DNA of 64,000 nucleotides from Thioalkalivibrio sp. ALJ12 (GCF_000378305.1 NZ_KB899538.1:1334001-1398000); one strand, 5' to 3'; shown: positions 1 through 8,918, counted from the stretch's first letter. The notes: generated by a model from the sequence alone, not told the origin. Program-made: numbers and translations.

Positions 1-519
1 CGGGTCGATGGTGCGGATGACGTAGTCCAGCTCGGGCGCCGCCTCGAAGGCCTCCAGGTGCTGGCGCCCGGTAGTGATGAGCACGCGCCGGCCGAGGCCG
101 GGGAGCGCGCAGGCGGCGGCCTCCAGGTCGGGCACGCGCAGCCAGTGATCCCCGGGGCCGGCCTGCCACGGCGGCCGGGTCAGCCGGGCCAGGGGTACGC
201 CGGCGTGGCGCGTGGCGGCGACGGCATTGGCCGAGATCTGCCGCGCGAACGGGTGGGTCGCGTCCACCAGGGCGTCGACCGCGTGTTCGTGCAGCCAGGC
301 GGCAAGGCCCTCGGCGCCGCCGAACCCGCCGGTGCGCCGCGGCAGTCGCGAGGGCGCGGGCCTGCGCGTGCGTCCGGCCAGCGACACGGTGGCGTGCAGC
401 CGCGGGTGGCCGTCCAGCAGCGGTTCCAGCGCCGCGGCCTCGGTGGTGCCGCCCAGCAGCAGGATCTGCCGCGGGCGCGCCGCCCGGGGGCTGGAGTCAG
501 GAGATGAACGGGAGCTCAT
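1..519 (-). CDS. cobK: Precorrin-6A reductase (partial, C-terminus beyond window)
   Basis: NAD(P)H-dependent reduction of the corrin precursor precorrin-6A in cobalamin synthesis (CobK/CbiJ family). The leftward frame opens at ATG 519 and stays open to base 1, giving 173 residues. Visible features are an N-terminal nucleotide-binding stretch ILLLGGTTEA (about residues 19-28), the family motif DATHPFA (about 92-98) and RVLITTGRQH further on. The family is about 240-260 residues, so roughly the last third is missing. Its start codon overlaps the start region of the divergent cobL, so the two share one tiny regulatory interval. Assignment is by motifs and by neighbouring cob genes. Confidence 0.88.
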   Translation of the reverse strand, partial: MSSRSSPDSSPRAARPRQILLLGGTTEAAALEPLLDGHPRLHATVSLAGRTRRPAPSRLPRRTGGFGGAEGLAAWLHEHAVDALVDATHPFARQISANAVAATRHAGVPLARLTRPPWQAGPGDHWLRVPDLEAAACALPGLGRRVLITTGRQHLEAFEAAPELDYVIRTIDP

Positions 520-1759
520 GAGGATGACCAGTCTAGCCACGAACGAGGAGCGAGCGCCATGGCTGAATATCGTCGGCGTGGGCGCGGAGGGGCTCGCCGG
601 GCTGGCCCCGGATGCCCGCATGGCGCTGGACACGGCGGCGACGGTGATCGGCGGCGCACGGCATCTGGAGATGCTGCCGGAGCGGCCGGGGCAGGAGCGC
701 CTGGTGTGGCCGTCGCCGCTGGAGACCGCGCTGGACTGGATCGAGGCGCGCGCCGGGCAGCCGCTGTGCGTGCTCGCCAGCGGCGACCCCTTCTGGTTCG
801 GGGTGGGCGCGACCCTGATGCGGCGTTTTCCGGCCGCGCAGACCTGCGTCTGGCCGGCGCCCTCGGCGTTCAGTCTGGCCGCCGCGCGCATGGGCTGGCC
901 GCTGCAGCAGACCCGCTGCCTGTCGGTGCACGGCCGGCCGATGGAGGCGCTGCGGCCCTGGCTGCATGACGGCGCGCGGCTGCTGATCCTGAGCCGCGAC
1001 GGGGATACCCCGGCGGAACTGGCGCACTGGCTGACCGGGCTCGGCTTCGGCGATTCCACCCTGACCGTACTGCAGTCCCTGGGTGCGGACCGCGAGGCGG
1101 CGGTCCGCGAGCGCGCCGGGGCCTGGCCGGAGGTCGCGATCGAGGCGCTGAACACCGTGGCGCTGGAGTGCCGGGCCGATCCGGCGGCGCAGGTGCTGGC
1201 GGCCAGTGCCGGCCGGCCGGAGGCGCAGTTCGAGCAGGACGGACAGATCACCAAGCGCGAGGTGCGGGCGGTGGCGCTGGCCCTGCTGGCGCCCGGACGC
1301 GGCGAGCGGCTGTGGGACGTGGGCGCGGGCTCCGGTGCCATCGGCATCGAGTGGATGCTGGCGGATCCGGCCAACACCGCCGTGGCCATCGAGCCGCGCG
1401 CGGAGCGCCTGGAACGCATCGCGCGCAACGCGAGCACGCTGGGGGTGCCGACGCTGCGGTGCATCCACGGGCGGGCGCCGGGGGCACTGGGAGACCTGCC
1501 GCCACCCGATGCGATCTTCATCGGTGGCGGGCTGACCACGCCGGGGCTGGTGGAGCACTGCATCGGCCAACTGCGCCCGGGCGGGCGGCTGGTCGCCAGC
1601 AGCGTGACCGTGGAAGGGGACGCGGTGCTGGCGGCGGCGCACGAGCGCCACGGCGGCGAGCTCACGCGGATCAACGTCAGCCGCGCGGAGCCGCTGGGCG
1701 GCATGGCCGGCTGGAAGCCGCTGCGGCCGGTGACCCTGTGGTCGCTGCGCCGGAGCTGA
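518..1759 (+). CDS. cobL: Precorrin-6Y C5,15-methyltransferase (decarboxylating), CbiE-CbiT fusion
   Basis: Methylates C-5 and C-15 of precorrin-6Y and decarboxylates the acetate side chain to give precorrin-8. The 413-residue product has an N-terminal CbiE-type tetrapyrrole methylase (from [11 protein letters not shown], about residue 16) and a C-terminal CbiT methyltransferase beginning near residue 235 (QITKREVRA), with SAM motif [13 protein letters not shown] near 267. This is the fused CobL form. ATG 518 is used; ATG 524 is also possible and is better spaced from GGAG at 511-514. The frame is open back to 212 but the upstream part does not resemble CobL. It overlaps the divergent cobK start and the following cobE. 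Confidence 0.93.
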   Translation: MRMTSLATNEERAPWLNIVGVGAEGLAGLAPDARMALDTAATVIGGARHLEMLPERPGQERLVWPSPLETALDWIEARAGQPLCVLASGDPFWFGVGATLMRRFPAAQTCVWPAPSAFSLAAARMGWPLQQTRCLSVHGRPMEALRPWLHDGARLLILSRDGDTPAELAHWLTGLGFGDSTLTVLQSLGADREAAVRERAGAWPEVAIEALNTVALECRADPAAQVLAASAGRPEAQFEQDGQITKREVRAVALALLAPGRGERLWDVGAGSGAIGIEWMLADPANTAVAIEPRAERLERIARNASTLGVPTLRCIHGRAPGALGDLPPPDAIFIGGGLTTPGLVEHCIGQLRPGGRLVASSVTVEGDAVLAAAHERHGGELTRINVSRAEPLGGMAGWKPLRPVTLWSLRRS

Positions 1760-2217
1760 GGGAAACGCCGAGCGGGGCGCGTGTCCGGGTGACCCCCGGG
1801 GTCGGCTTCGCCTCGGCCTGCACGGCCGGCGAGCTGGAGGCATTGGTCCGCGAGGTGCTGGCCGAGGCGCACGCCGTGTTGCGGGCGGGGGGCGGCGAGG
1901 CGATCGAGATCCGGCAGCTGGCGGCCCCGGGGCACAAGGGCGACAGCCCGGTGCTGTGGACGGCCGCGCGCGACCTGGAGCTGGAGCCGGTGTTCGCGTC
2001 GGCGGCCGCGCTGGCCGCGCGCGACGCTGCCTTGTCCACGGACTCGGCGCGCTCGCGTGCCGTCGCCGGGGTCGGTTCGGTGGCGGAGGCGGCGGCGCTG
2101 GCGGTGGCCGGCGACGGGGCGCGCCTGCTGCTGCCGCGGCGGCTCTCGGCACGGGCGAGCTGCGCGGTGGCCGTGCGGACGGTGAACGGGACAGACGGGA
2201 ATTTCGAGGAGTTTTGA
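1738..2217 (+). CDS. cobE: Cobalamin biosynthesis protein CobE / CbiG C-terminal domain
   Basis: Small protein of the CobE/CbiG-C family. In aerobic cobalamin producers it accompanies the methyltransferases, and the anaerobic homologue CbiG opens the ring lactone. Recognised by the N-terminal [20 protein letters not shown] and the internal [13 protein letters not shown] and [11 protein letters not shown] stretches. The start is uncertain: GTG 1738 (159 aa, overlapping cobL by 22 bp) is given, and GTG 1789 would start closer to the conserved segment. Its TGA shares bases with the ATG of cobM (TGATG at 2215-2219), so translational coupling is likely. Confidence 0.78.
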   Translation: MVAAPELRETPSGARVRVTPGVGFASACTAGELEALVREVLAEAHAVLRAGGGEAIEIRQLAAPGHKGDSPVLWTAARDLELEPVFASAAALAARDAALSTDSARSRAVAGVGSVAEAAALAVAGDGARLLLPRRLSARASCAVAVRTVNGTDGNFEEF

Positions 2218-2981
2218 TGACGGTTCATTTTGTCGGAGCGGGGCCCGGTGCGGCCGATCTGCTGACTTTGCGCGGGCGCGATCGTATCGCGGCCTGCCCG
2301 GTATGCCTGTATGCCGGTTCGCTGGTGCCGGAGGCGGTGCTGGAGCATGCCCCGGAGGGGGCGCGCGTGGTCAACACCGCGCCGCTGACGCTGGACGCAA
2401 TCATGGAGGAGATCGAACGCGCCCACGCGGCGGGCCAGGACGTGGCGCGCCTGCACTCCGGCGATCTTTCGGTCTACAGCGCGCTGGGCGAGCAGATCCG
2501 TCGGCTGGAGGCGGCCGGGATCGATTACAGCATCACGCCCGGCGTGCCGGCATTCTCCGCCGCCGCCGCGACCCTGGGGCGGGAACTGACGGTGCCGGAG
2601 GTGGCGCAGTCGGTGGTGCTGACGCGCACGCCGGGACGGGCGTCCTCCATGCCGGAGCGCGAACGGCTGGCGAGCTTTGCCGCCACCGGGGCGACCCTCG
2701 CGATCCACCTGTCGCTGCACAATATCGAGACCGTGGTCGAGGACCTGCGGCCGCACTATGGCTGCGACTGCCCGGTGGCGATCGTGTTTCGCGCCAGCTG
2801 GCCGGACGAGAGCGTGGTGCGCGGTACGCTGGGGAATATCGCGGAACGGGCGCAGGCCCTGACCACACGGCGCTCGGCGCTGATCCTGGTGGGCCCGGCG
2901 CTGGACCCGGGCGATTTCCGCGACAGCGCGCTGTACGACCCGGCGCATGTGCGCCGTTACCGCGGCATGGACGGGGACTAA
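2217..2981 (+). CDS. cobM: Precorrin-4 C11-methyltransferase
   Basis: SAM-dependent methylation of C-11 of precorrin-4 (CobM/CbiF). The 254-residue protein has the tetrapyrrole methylase N-terminus [18 protein letters not shown], the family segment [15 protein letters not shown] and the [13 protein letters not shown] motif typical of this clade. ATG 2217 lies directly on the cobE stop and is preceded by GAGGAG near 2205. It is the last gene of the rightward cobL-cobE-cobM run and converges on the cytochrome c' gene. Confidence 0.95.
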   Translation: MTVHFVGAGPGAADLLTLRGRDRIAACPVCLYAGSLVPEAVLEHAPEGARVVNTAPLTLDAIMEEIERAHAAGQDVARLHSGDLSVYSALGEQIRRLEAAGIDYSITPGVPAFSAAAATLGRELTVPEVAQSVVLTRTPGRASSMPERERLASFAATGATLAIHLSLHNIETVVEDLRPHYGCDCPVAIVFRASWPDESVVRGTLGNIAERAQALTTRRSALILVGPALDPGDFRDSALYDPAHVRRYRGMDGD

Positions 2982-3047
2982 GCGGTGGCGCCCCTGATCT
3001 TCCGCAGGCAGGGATAACGCCGGTGGGTGTTGTGGGACACGGGGCTT

Positions 3048-3107
3048 TTCGCCTGCAAGCAGGCTCCCACATCGCCAGGAACCTGTAGGAGTCTGCTTGC
3101 AGGCGAA
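3048..3107. repeat. REP-like inverted pair
   Basis: Two arms of about 22 bp in opposite orientation, 3048-3069 and 3086-3107, match except at one position (CCTGCTTGCAGGCGAA against TCTGCTTGCAGGCGAA when read the same way). Each arm itself contains the palindrome CCTGCAAGCAGG or its variant. This is the form of repetitive extragenic palindromic elements, and it lies in the convergent space after cobM. No other copy was seen in this window. Confidence 0.65.
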
Positions 3108-3136
3108 GGCGGTTTCTTCCCGATCAGGGTCACGGC

Positions 3137-3162
3137 AAGGGGCCGCCATGCGGCGGCCCCTT
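3137..3162. terminator. Hairpin between convergent cobM and cytochrome c' genes
   Basis: Stem AAGGGGCCGCC (3137-3147) pairs with GGCGGCCCCTT (3152-3162) across a 4-base loop. Its place between two converging genes fits a two-way terminator, though the U tracts are only two bases long. Confidence 0.55.
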
Positions 3163-3176
3163 GGTTCCCGGCCGGT

Positions 3177-3755
3177 TTAGCGGCGGCGGTAGTTGTCGTG
3201 GCAGGCCAGACAATGGTGGCGCACGCCGTTCAGGGCCTCGGTGGCGCGAAGCTGGAAGTCTTCGTTCTCCAGGTCGTCGGCCGACTCCACCTTGCGCTGC
3301 AGTCGTTCGGCGGCCTCGCGGTAGGCTGCCTTGTACTCGGAGAACTCCGGGGCCTCCCAGGCCGCGGGCAGGGCCCCGGGTTCGCCGTCCCGCGCCGGTG
3401 TCTCGCGTGCGAACCAGGTTTCGATGTCGTCGGCGCGGCGCGCCAGTTCCTCGGCCAGACCGGGCAGACGTTCGGCGAATGGTGCGTCATAACGCAGGAT
3501 CTGCTCGATGCTGCGGTAGGTGGCCGAGGTGCCCTGCATGCTCTGCTGACGGAAGCGCTGGAAGGCCTCGGTCGCATCCACTTTGGCCGGATCGTCCAGG
3601 GTCTCGTCATAGTCGCCCCAGGGGCCCGGCATTGTGACAGTGACCTCCGCGGTGGCCGGGCTGCCGGTGGCAGCCAGCAACAGGATCGCAAAGAGGATGG
3701 TTCTCAACGGGTGGTGGATCGGTTGCATCCAGTTCATGTCGATTCTCCCGGTCAT
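3177..3755 (-). CDS. Cytochrome c' (class II c-type cytochrome), exported
   Basis: Periplasmic four-helix heme protein. Of 192 residues the first about 36 form a signal peptide (hydrophobic LRTILFAILLLAA, cleavage likely after ATA). The single heme motif CLACH is at the extreme C-terminus, as usual for cytochrome c' (class II); the rest is helical and rich in E, A and R. Start ATG 3755 is given; ATG 3737 is also possible. It begins 3 bp after the porin stop, so both genes form one leftward unit under the upstream cobalamin riboswitch. The physiological ligand (NO, CO or other) cannot be read from the sequence. Confidence 0.82.
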   Translation of the reverse strand: MTGRIDMNWMQPIHHPLRTILFAILLLAATGSPATAEVTVTMPGPWGDYDETLDDPAKVDATEAFQRFRQQSMQGTSATYRSIEQILRYDAPFAERLPGLAEELARRADDIETWFARETPARDGEPGALPAAWEAPEFSEYKAAYREAAERLQRKVESADDLENEDFQLRATEALNGVRHHCLACHDNYRRR

Positions 3756-3758
3756 TTC

Positions 3759-4874
3759 TCAGAAGCGGAACTGGTGCTGCAGGTGCAGCTCCCAGTCCGA
3801 GGTGTCGGTGTCGCGGTCCAGCCACATCAGTTGGGTCTTGTGCCGCTGGCCACGGTGATACCAGTTGAGGCCGGCACCCCATTCACGCTGCCAGCGCTCG
3901 TCAGTGCCAAGATCGTCGCCTGCGTCGTGGCGCAATACGGCGTGGCGCGCGGCGAACTCCAGTCCCTCCACCGGCAGCGACTGCGCCAGTTCCAGTTCGG
4001 CCCCCAGGTCGTGGTAGCTCGCGGTGCGGTCGGGGGAGACATCGCGGCGGAAGGCCGCCAGCGACAGCGAGGTATGGGCGAACTTGACCACCGCGTCGGC
4101 GGTGGCGGTGATCCAGTCGGCGCGTTGGTTGGCCACCGTGTCTTCGATGCCGCGGCTCCAGTCGCGCAGGTGGTTGCGGCTGGCGGCCTGTACGCCGGCG
4201 CCCAGGGCGACGGTGCGCTCCACGGCCTGGCCTAACGTGGTGTTGTCACGTGGGACTGCGCCGACCGGGGCCCACGCGCCGCGCGCGCTGAACAGGTGGC
4301 CGGATGTGGAGGGGCGATCGTCGCGCTGATCCAGACGCCCGCGACCGTCAAACACGCCGATGGCCCATGCCCGGTTGTCGCCGGCGCCGCCCAGCAGGGC
4401 GATACCGGTGTCGCGGCCGGCCGGAACCTCGAACTGGTTGCCGGCGATGCTCAGTTCGGTGAACAGGCGGTTGGGTCCGCCGATATCCCGCGACAGGCCG
4501 AAGGGGACCGTAAACTGGCCAGCCCGCAGGCCCAGGTGTTCACCCAGTGCGTACTGCAACCAGATGTCGCGCATGGACAGCTCGCCGCTGCTGAAATCCG
4601 GCTGCAGGCGGAAGCTCAGATCGGGGTGGAACAGGGTGCCCGAGGTGTCCAGCCAGGCACGACGGAAGTCGAATTCGCTGCTGGAGCCATCCGGGTCTCG
4701 TTCGTAGCTGTAGCGGCCCTGGATCAGCGGATCCAGGGTGACCTGCAGGCCGTCTTCCGCGTCGCCGAATTCGAAGCCGGCTTGTGCCGGCGCGATGCCC
4801 GCGGCCGTCATCAGGCACAGGGTGGCCAGGGCCGGGACGGCATGCTGTCCCGGTCGGAGATGGGTATGGTTCAT
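3759..4874 (-). CDS. OprO/OprP-type outer-membrane porin
   Basis: 371-residue outer-membrane beta-barrel. It has a signal peptide ending near PAQAGFEF, alternating hydrophobic strands throughout (for example FDFRRAWLDTSGTL, LRAGQFTVPFGLSRD) and a terminal phenylalanine (HLQHQFRF), the BAM recognition signature. The segment RAGQFTVPFGL is typical of phosphate-selective porins O and P; actual substrate preference is unknown. ATG 4874 is chosen because it follows GGGAG with about 10 bases spacing and starts the signal peptide. Upstream lies a cobalamin riboswitch, so expression should respond to B12. Confidence 0.85.
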   Translation of the reverse strand: MNHTHLRPGQHAVPALATLCLMTAAGIAPAQAGFEFGDAEDGLQVTLDPLIQGRYSYERDPDGSSSEFDFRRAWLDTSGTLFHPDLSFRLQPDFSSGELSMRDIWLQYALGEHLGLRAGQFTVPFGLSRDIGGPNRLFTELSIAGNQFEVPAGRDTGIALLGGAGDNRAWAIGVFDGRGRLDQRDDRPSTSGHLFSARGAWAPVGAVPRDNTTLGQAVERTVALGAGVQAASRNHLRDWSRGIEDTVANQRADWITATADAVVKFAHTSLSLAAFRRDVSPDRTASYHDLGAELELAQSLPVEGLEFAARHAVLRHDAGDDLGTDERWQREWGAGLNWYHRGQRHKTQLMWLDRDTDTSDWELHLQHQFRF

Positions 4875-5013
4875 TGTTGGGTTGCTCCCTTGGACGCGCG
4901 ACCCCGCACGCCGTGGATGAAACGACGCCGGAAGCTGGACAGGGAGCAGGGGAGGCCGGGCGATGCGAGCACGCCGGACTGGCCCGCTCGGCCGCCCACC
5001 GCGGCGTCGGGTG

Positions 5014-5222
5014 TCGTCCAGGCCGGTCTCCGGACTCGCGAAGTGGATGCGCGATGCATCCAGGGCGGATCGCCTTCCCGCGGGCATCCCGGGGATGCGC
5101 CGCAGTGGCATTGGATCCGCCCGTCTCCGCCTACCGTTGCGGGGGCAGTGCCGGCCTTGCGAATGTCGATTCGCGCACCGGCTTCCCGATTATCCCCGGC
5201 GGCTGAGCGCCGGGGCACCTAG
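5014..5222 (-). promoter_or_regulatory. Cobalamin (B12) riboswitch
   Basis: Read leftward, the RNA shows the conserved cobalamin riboswitch blocks in order: GGTGCCCCGG, GGGAAGCCGGTG, the B12 box GGCACTGCCCCCGCAACGGT, GCCACTG, GGGAAGGCGA and the closing AGTCCGGAGACCGGCC. The aptamer ends about 140 nt before the porin ATG, which leaves room for an expression platform. Ligand-bound RNA normally lowers expression of the downstream gene. What is unusual is the gene controlled: a porin plus cytochrome c', not btuB or a cob gene. Confidence 0.95.
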
Positions 5223-5326
5223 AGAGGGGCGAACCGTAATGGAGGGAAAAGGGGGGGTCAAGTTTGTCCGGGTATCCCGGGAAACGGTGTAGTGGGGGCG
5301 AACCCGGCTCCCCTGGAGGCTGATAA

Positions 5327-5340
5327 TTGATGCAGATCAT
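5327..5340 (+). promoter_or_regulatory. FNR/ANR-type box ahead of the di-heme peroxidase
   Basis: TTGAT-GCAG-ATCAT differs from the FNR consensus TTGAT-N4-ATCAA at one base. It is centred about 150 bp before the peroxidase ATG. A possible -10, TAGGGT (5382-5387), would put the box near -60. Oxygen-dependent control of cytochrome c peroxidases by FNR family proteins is well known. Confidence 0.65.
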
Positions 5341-5482
5341 CTCCGGGGCGGATTTTGATCGCGACCAGGTTTCCGCGTCTGTAGGGTGGGTTTTAAGTGG
5401 TTTGGACCGAGTCTATTTCGGTTCGCGCCGATATCCGCTTCTCAGATGTCTGTTACTCATCTGTTACTCAAGGGAGACCTGT

Positions 5483-6487
5483 ATGAAAACGCTTTCCGGA
5501 TTCCGCATGACGGCGCTGGCGGCTTGTGCAGCCGTCGCGTTCGGGGCCGCAGCCCCGGCCGTGGCCGATACCGACTATTCCGAATACCGCGACGTGTTCG
5601 AGCCGCTGCCGGCGCTGCCGCCGATCCCGGCGGACAACTCGATGACCAAGGAGAAGATCGAGCTGGGCAAGATGCTGTTCTTCGAGCCGCGCATCTCCAG
5701 CTCCGGCGTGATCTCCTGCGCCACCTGCCACAACCCGGCGCTGGGCTGGGCGGACCGCATCCCGCGCGCGGTGGGCCATGACGGCCAGGTTGGCGAGCGC
5801 AATACCCCGACCGTGCTGAATTCCGGCTTCTTCACGGCCCAGTTCTGGGATGGCCGCGAGGACGATCTGGAAGGCCAGGCCCTGGGCCCGATCCAGGACG
5901 CGATCGAGATGGCGATGCCGCTGGAGGAGGCGATCGCGCGCCTGGAGGAGTTCAACGAGTACCAGGAGAAGTTCGAGGCCGCCTATCCCGATTATGACGG
6001 CGACAACGTGATCAATACCGACCACGTGGCCAAGGCCCTGGCGACGTTCCAGCGCACGCTGAACACCCCGAATTCGCCGCTGGATCGCTGGCTGGTCGGG
6101 GACGAGGGTGCGATGAGCGAGCAGCAGATGCGCGGGATGAAGCTGTTCGCCGATAACGGCTGCGTGGCCTGCCACAGCGGACCGGCGTTGACCGACAGCA
6201 ACTTCCATCGCATCCAGGTGCCGGGCTCGGAAGACAAGGGCCGCTATCTGGTCACGGGCGATGAGGCCGACAAGTTCGCGTTCAAGACCCCGACGCTGCG
6301 CAATGTGGCGCTGACCTACCCCTACATGAACAACGGCGAGACCGCGACGCTGGACGAGGCGATCCGCATCATGGGGCAGGAGATGCTGGGCATGGAGTTC
6401 AGCGATGACGAGGTCGCGGACATCGAGGCCTTCATGCACGCACTGACCGGCGAGATGCCGCGCTTCGATATCCCCGCGCTGCCGTAA
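5483..6487 (+). CDS. Di-heme cytochrome c peroxidase (CcpA/MauG family)
   Basis: Periplasmic reduction of hydrogen peroxide with electrons from small c-type cytochromes. The 334-residue protein has a signal peptide (to about AVAD, residue 29), a first heme motif CATCH near residue 79 and a second CVACH near 230, with the usual segments FWDGREDDLEGQA and FKTPTLRNVALT between and after. Length matches bacterial CcpA. ATG 5483 follows AAGGGAG with good spacing. It stands alone between an FNR-type box and a strong terminator. MauG-like oxidases share the fold, so a different oxidative role cannot be excluded. Confidence 0.92.
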   Translation: MKTLSGFRMTALAACAAVAFGAAAPAVADTDYSEYRDVFEPLPALPPIPADNSMTKEKIELGKMLFFEPRISSSGVISCATCHNPALGWADRIPRAVGHDGQVGERNTPTVLNSGFFTAQFWDGREDDLEGQALGPIQDAIEMAMPLEEAIARLEEFNEYQEKFEAAYPDYDGDNVINTDHVAKALATFQRTLNTPNSPLDRWLVGDEGAMSEQQMRGMKLFADNGCVACHSGPALTDSNFHRIQVPGSEDKGRYLVTGDEADKFAFKTPTLRNVALTYPYMNNGETATLDEAIRIMGQEMLGMEFSDDEVADIEAFMHALTGEMPRFDIPALP

Positions 6488-6513
6488 CTGGCCGCACTGG
6501 GATCGGGTGTTAC

Positions 6514-6545
6514 AAGCCCCCTCCGGAGACGGAGGGGGCTTTTTC
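6514..6545 (+). terminator. Rho-independent terminator after the peroxidase gene
   Basis: Perfect 10-bp stem AGCCCCCTCC (6515-6524) / GGAGGGGGCT (6531-6540) with a 6-base loop, followed by TTTTT. It may also serve the convergent DUF4399 gene. Confidence 0.92.
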
Positions 6546-6555
6546 GTGGGTGCGT

Positions 6556-6999
6556 TTATTCGACCGTGATAGTGATCTTTTCGGACACAACCGGTGGGTC
6601 GAAGCTAATGTGGCGGTAGTCCATGAACAGCAACTGCAGGGTGTACTCGCCGGGTTCCAGTTCCAGCTCGCCCTCGGTCTGTCCACCACCGAAATGACGC
6701 TTGTGGTCGGAGAAGGGCAGCGAGGCATCCAGGTCCACCTCGTCGAGTGGCTTGTTCACCAGCAGGTGGTGGTGGCCGGTGTTGTCCATCTCCACGCCGG
6801 CCGGCGCGACACCCATGCCGCGCAGGCCCATCTGGACACGCACTGGACTTTCGAGCGTTTCGCCATCCTGTGGACTGATGAAATAAACCTCGGCCCCGTC
6901 CGGTGGCGCAATGCGGTCGGTCGCCATGGCATTCCCGGCCAGCGCCAGGCCGCCGGTCAGTGCCAGTAACGTGGAAAGTCGGGTGAGCGTGGGATTCAT
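6556..6999 (-). CDS. DUF4399 family exported protein
   Basis: 147-residue exported protein of unknown function with a signal peptide ending at about AMA (residue 26). The DUF4399 core is clear: MGLRGMGVAPAGVE, then TGHHHLLVN, then FGGGQTEGELELEPG and FDPPVVSEKITITV. The His-rich TGHHH motif could bind metal, but that is inference. Monocistronic; leftward start ATG 6999 follows a GGAGCC-type ribosome site. Confidence 0.85.
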   Translation of the reverse strand: MNPTLTRLSTLLALTGGLALAGNAMATDRIAPPDGAEVYFISPQDGETLESPVRVQMGLRGMGVAPAGVEMDNTGHHHLLVNKPLDEVDLDASLPFSDHKRHFGGGQTEGELELEPGEYTLQLLFMDYRHISFDPPVVSEKITITVE

Positions 7000-7137
7000 G
7001 AAGGCTCCTTTGGCCCGCGTTCGGGCATCCGTGTGGTCCCAACTCCAGTATAGACCGCGGTCCCTGCGGCAGCCCCGCGGCGTTCTGCTACCCTAGGCGC
7101 CTTCAAATTCCACCTTCCTCAGGAACGAGTGCTTCGC

Positions 7138-8544
7138 ATGACTTTTCGTACCCGTTTTGCCCCCAGTCCGACCGGCTATCTCCATATTGGCGGTGCCCGC
7201 ACCGCGCTGTTCTCCTGGCTGTATGCGCGTCACCACGGTGGCGAGTTCGTGCTGCGCATCGAAGACACCGATCTGGAGCGCAGCAATGCGGAATCGGTCA
7301 ACGCGATCCTTGAGGGGATGAACTGGCTGGGGCTGACTTACGATCACGGGCCGTTCTATCAGACGGAGCGTTTTGATCGGTACAAGGAGGTAATCGACCA
7401 GCTGATGGCCGCAGGTCACGCCTATCGCTGCTACTGCACGAAGGAAGAGTTGGATGCGATGCGCGAGGAGCAGAAGGCGCGCAAGGAAAAGCCGCGCTAC
7501 GACGGTCGCTGCCGCGCGCGCACCGAGCCGCGCGAGGGCGTGGAGCCGGTAATCCGTTTTCGCACGCCGGACGAGGGGGTAACCATCGTCGACGACATGG
7601 TGCGCGGCAAGGTCGCGTTCCAGAACAGCGAGCTGGACGACTTGATCATCGCCCGCTCCGACGGCTCGCCAACCTACAACCTGACGGTGGTGGTCGACGA
7701 CATGGATATGGGGATCACCCATGTGGTCCGTGGCGATGACCACTTGAACAACACCCCGCGCCAGATCAACATCCTGAAGGCGCTGGACGTGGAACCGCCG
7801 CGCTACGGCCACCTGCCGATGATCATGGGCCCGGACGGTGCCAAACTGTCCAAGCGCCACGGGGCGGTCTCGGTGATGCAGTACCGCGACGAGGGCTATC
7901 TGCCGGAGGCCCTGCTGAATTATCTGGTGCGCCTGGGCTGGGCCCACGGCGACCAGGAGATCTTCTCGGTGGACGAACTGGTGCGCCTGTTCGATATCGA
8001 GGACGTCAACCAGTCCGCCTCGGCGATCAACCCGGACAAGCTCCTCTGGCTCAACCAGCACTACATCAAGACCCTGGACCCGGACCATGTGGCGTTGGAG
8101 TTCGGCTGGCACCTGGGTCAGTTGGGTATCGATCCGTCCAGCGGCCCGGCGATGCGCGACGTGGTGATCGCTCAGCGCGAGCGGGCGCGTACCCTTCGCG
8201 AGATGGCCGAGAACAGCGTGTACTTCTACCGCGAGTTCGAGGACTACGACGAGAAGGCCGCGCGCAAGCAGCTCACCGCCGAAGCACTCCCGGTGCTGCA
8301 GACGCTGCATGACGGTTTCAGTGCGCTGGGAGCCTGGGAGAAGGAGCCGCTGCACGAGGTCGTGGTGCACACCGGCGAGCGGCTGGATCTCAAGCTGGGC
8401 AAGGTCGCGCAGCCGCTGCGTGTGGCCCTGACCGGCGGCACAGTATCGCCGCCGATCGACGACACCCTGGTGCTGATTGGGCGTGAGCGATCACTGGCTC
8501 GGATCGAGCGGGCGCTGAAGAAAATTTCGGCGGAAGCGGGTTGA
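7138..8544 (+). CDS. gltX: Glutamate--tRNA ligase
   Basis: Charges tRNA-Glu. The 468-residue class I synthetase has the HIGH-type signature ([14 protein letters not shown], residues 8-21) and the KMSKS-type loop KLSKRHG near residue 237. ATG 7138 is preferred over GTG 7129 because AGGA at 7121-7124 is better spaced and the conserved N-terminus begins [12 protein letters not shown]. It is followed at once by tRNA-Ala and then tRNA-Glu, its own substrate. The -35 box of the tRNA promoter overlaps its stop codon. Confidence 0.97.
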   Translation: MTFRTRFAPSPTGYLHIGGARTALFSWLYARHHGGEFVLRIEDTDLERSNAESVNAILEGMNWLGLTYDHGPFYQTERFDRYKEVIDQLMAAGHAYRCYCTKEELDAMREEQKARKEKPRYDGRCRARTEPREGVEPVIRFRTPDEGVTIVDDMVRGKVAFQNSELDDLIIARSDGSPTYNLTVVVDDMDMGITHVVRGDDHLNNTPRQINILKALDVEPPRYGHLPMIMGPDGAKLSKRHGAVSVMQYRDEGYLPEALLNYLVRLGWAHGDQEIFSVDELVRLFDIEDVNQSASAINPDKLLWLNQHYIKTLDPDHVALEFGWHLGQLGIDPSSGPAMRDVVIAQRERARTLREMAENSVYFYREFEDYDEKAARKQLTAEALPVLQTLHDGFSALGAWEKEPLHEVVVHTGERLDLKLGKVAQPLRVALTGGTVSPPIDDTLVLIGRERSLARIERALKKISAEAG

Positions 8545-8569
8545 CACTCCAGGGGGTGCTGGCTACAGT
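8541..8569 (+). promoter_or_regulatory. Sigma-70 promoter of the tRNA-Ala gene
   Basis: TTGACA (8541-8546), a 17-bp spacer and TACAGT (8564-8569), followed by a GC-rich discriminator ACGCGCTCG. The expected start is near 8576, about 10 nt before the tRNA. The GC-rich discriminator is typical of stringently controlled stable-RNA promoters, which matters because dksA is also in this window. Confidence 0.82.
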
Positions 8570-8586
8570 ACGCGCTCGCCTGACAC

Positions 8587-8662
8587 GGGGCCATAGCTCA
8601 GCTGGGAGAGCGCCTGCATGGCATGCAGGAGGTCGGCGGTTCGATCCCGCCTGGCTCCACCA
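8587..8662 (+). tRNA. tRNA-Ala (anticodon GGC)
   Basis: 76 nt cloverleaf including encoded CCA: acceptor GGGGCCA/TGGCTCC, D arm GCTC...GAGC, anticodon stem CCTGC/GCAGG with loop ATGGCAT (GGC at 8620-8622), T arm GGCGG-TTCGATC-CCGCC. Confidence 0.97.
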
Positions 8663-8687
8663 AATTCGGGTGTAAGCGAGTTCACCG

Positions 8688-8918
8688 ATGCATCGTTTTG
8701 GGGTTATATCCATCTGGGTGGGTCTGGTGATTGCAGTGGTTGGGCTGTTCGGCGGTTTCGGGCTGATGTTCACCGGGGAGCAAACCTGGTCCAAGCCCCT
8801 GATTGCGGCGGTTCCGATCGGATTTCTTCTGGTGTTTACTGGTGTTGTAACCACGATCATTTATCGTGAGACCGCCGGAGGTCACAGAAGCGGCCGGCCC
8901 CAGGGCCCGCCAAACTAG
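8688..8918 (+). CDS. Small two-helix membrane protein between two tRNA genes
   Basis: 76-residue hypothetical protein with two hydrophobic helices (ISIWVGLVIAVVGLFGGFGL, about 7-26, and a second about 39-58 around PIGFLLVFTGVVTTII) and a polar tail. The hydrophobic pattern and clean frame favour a real gene, but the ribosome site (AGCGAG) is weak. It lies between tRNA-Ala and tRNA-Glu and would be co-transcribed with them. No family recognised and no function proposed. Confidence 0.55.
   Translation: MHRFGVISIWVGLVIAVVGLFGGFGLMFTGEQTWSKPLIAAVPIGFLLVFTGVVTTIIYRETAGGHRSGRPQGPPN

Noticed and set aside
1677-3149. Long leftward frame over cobE/cobM
   Set aside because: Arg/Pro/Ala-rich shadow of rightward cob genes; no family features and no ribosome site.
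4296-5222. Rightward frame across the porin and riboswitch
   Set aside because: Antisense to a well-supported porin and to a structured RNA; no recognisable protein.
5446-5472. Tandem CTGTTACTCA repeat before the peroxidase
   Set aside because: Only two units; too little to call a regulatory or variable repeat.
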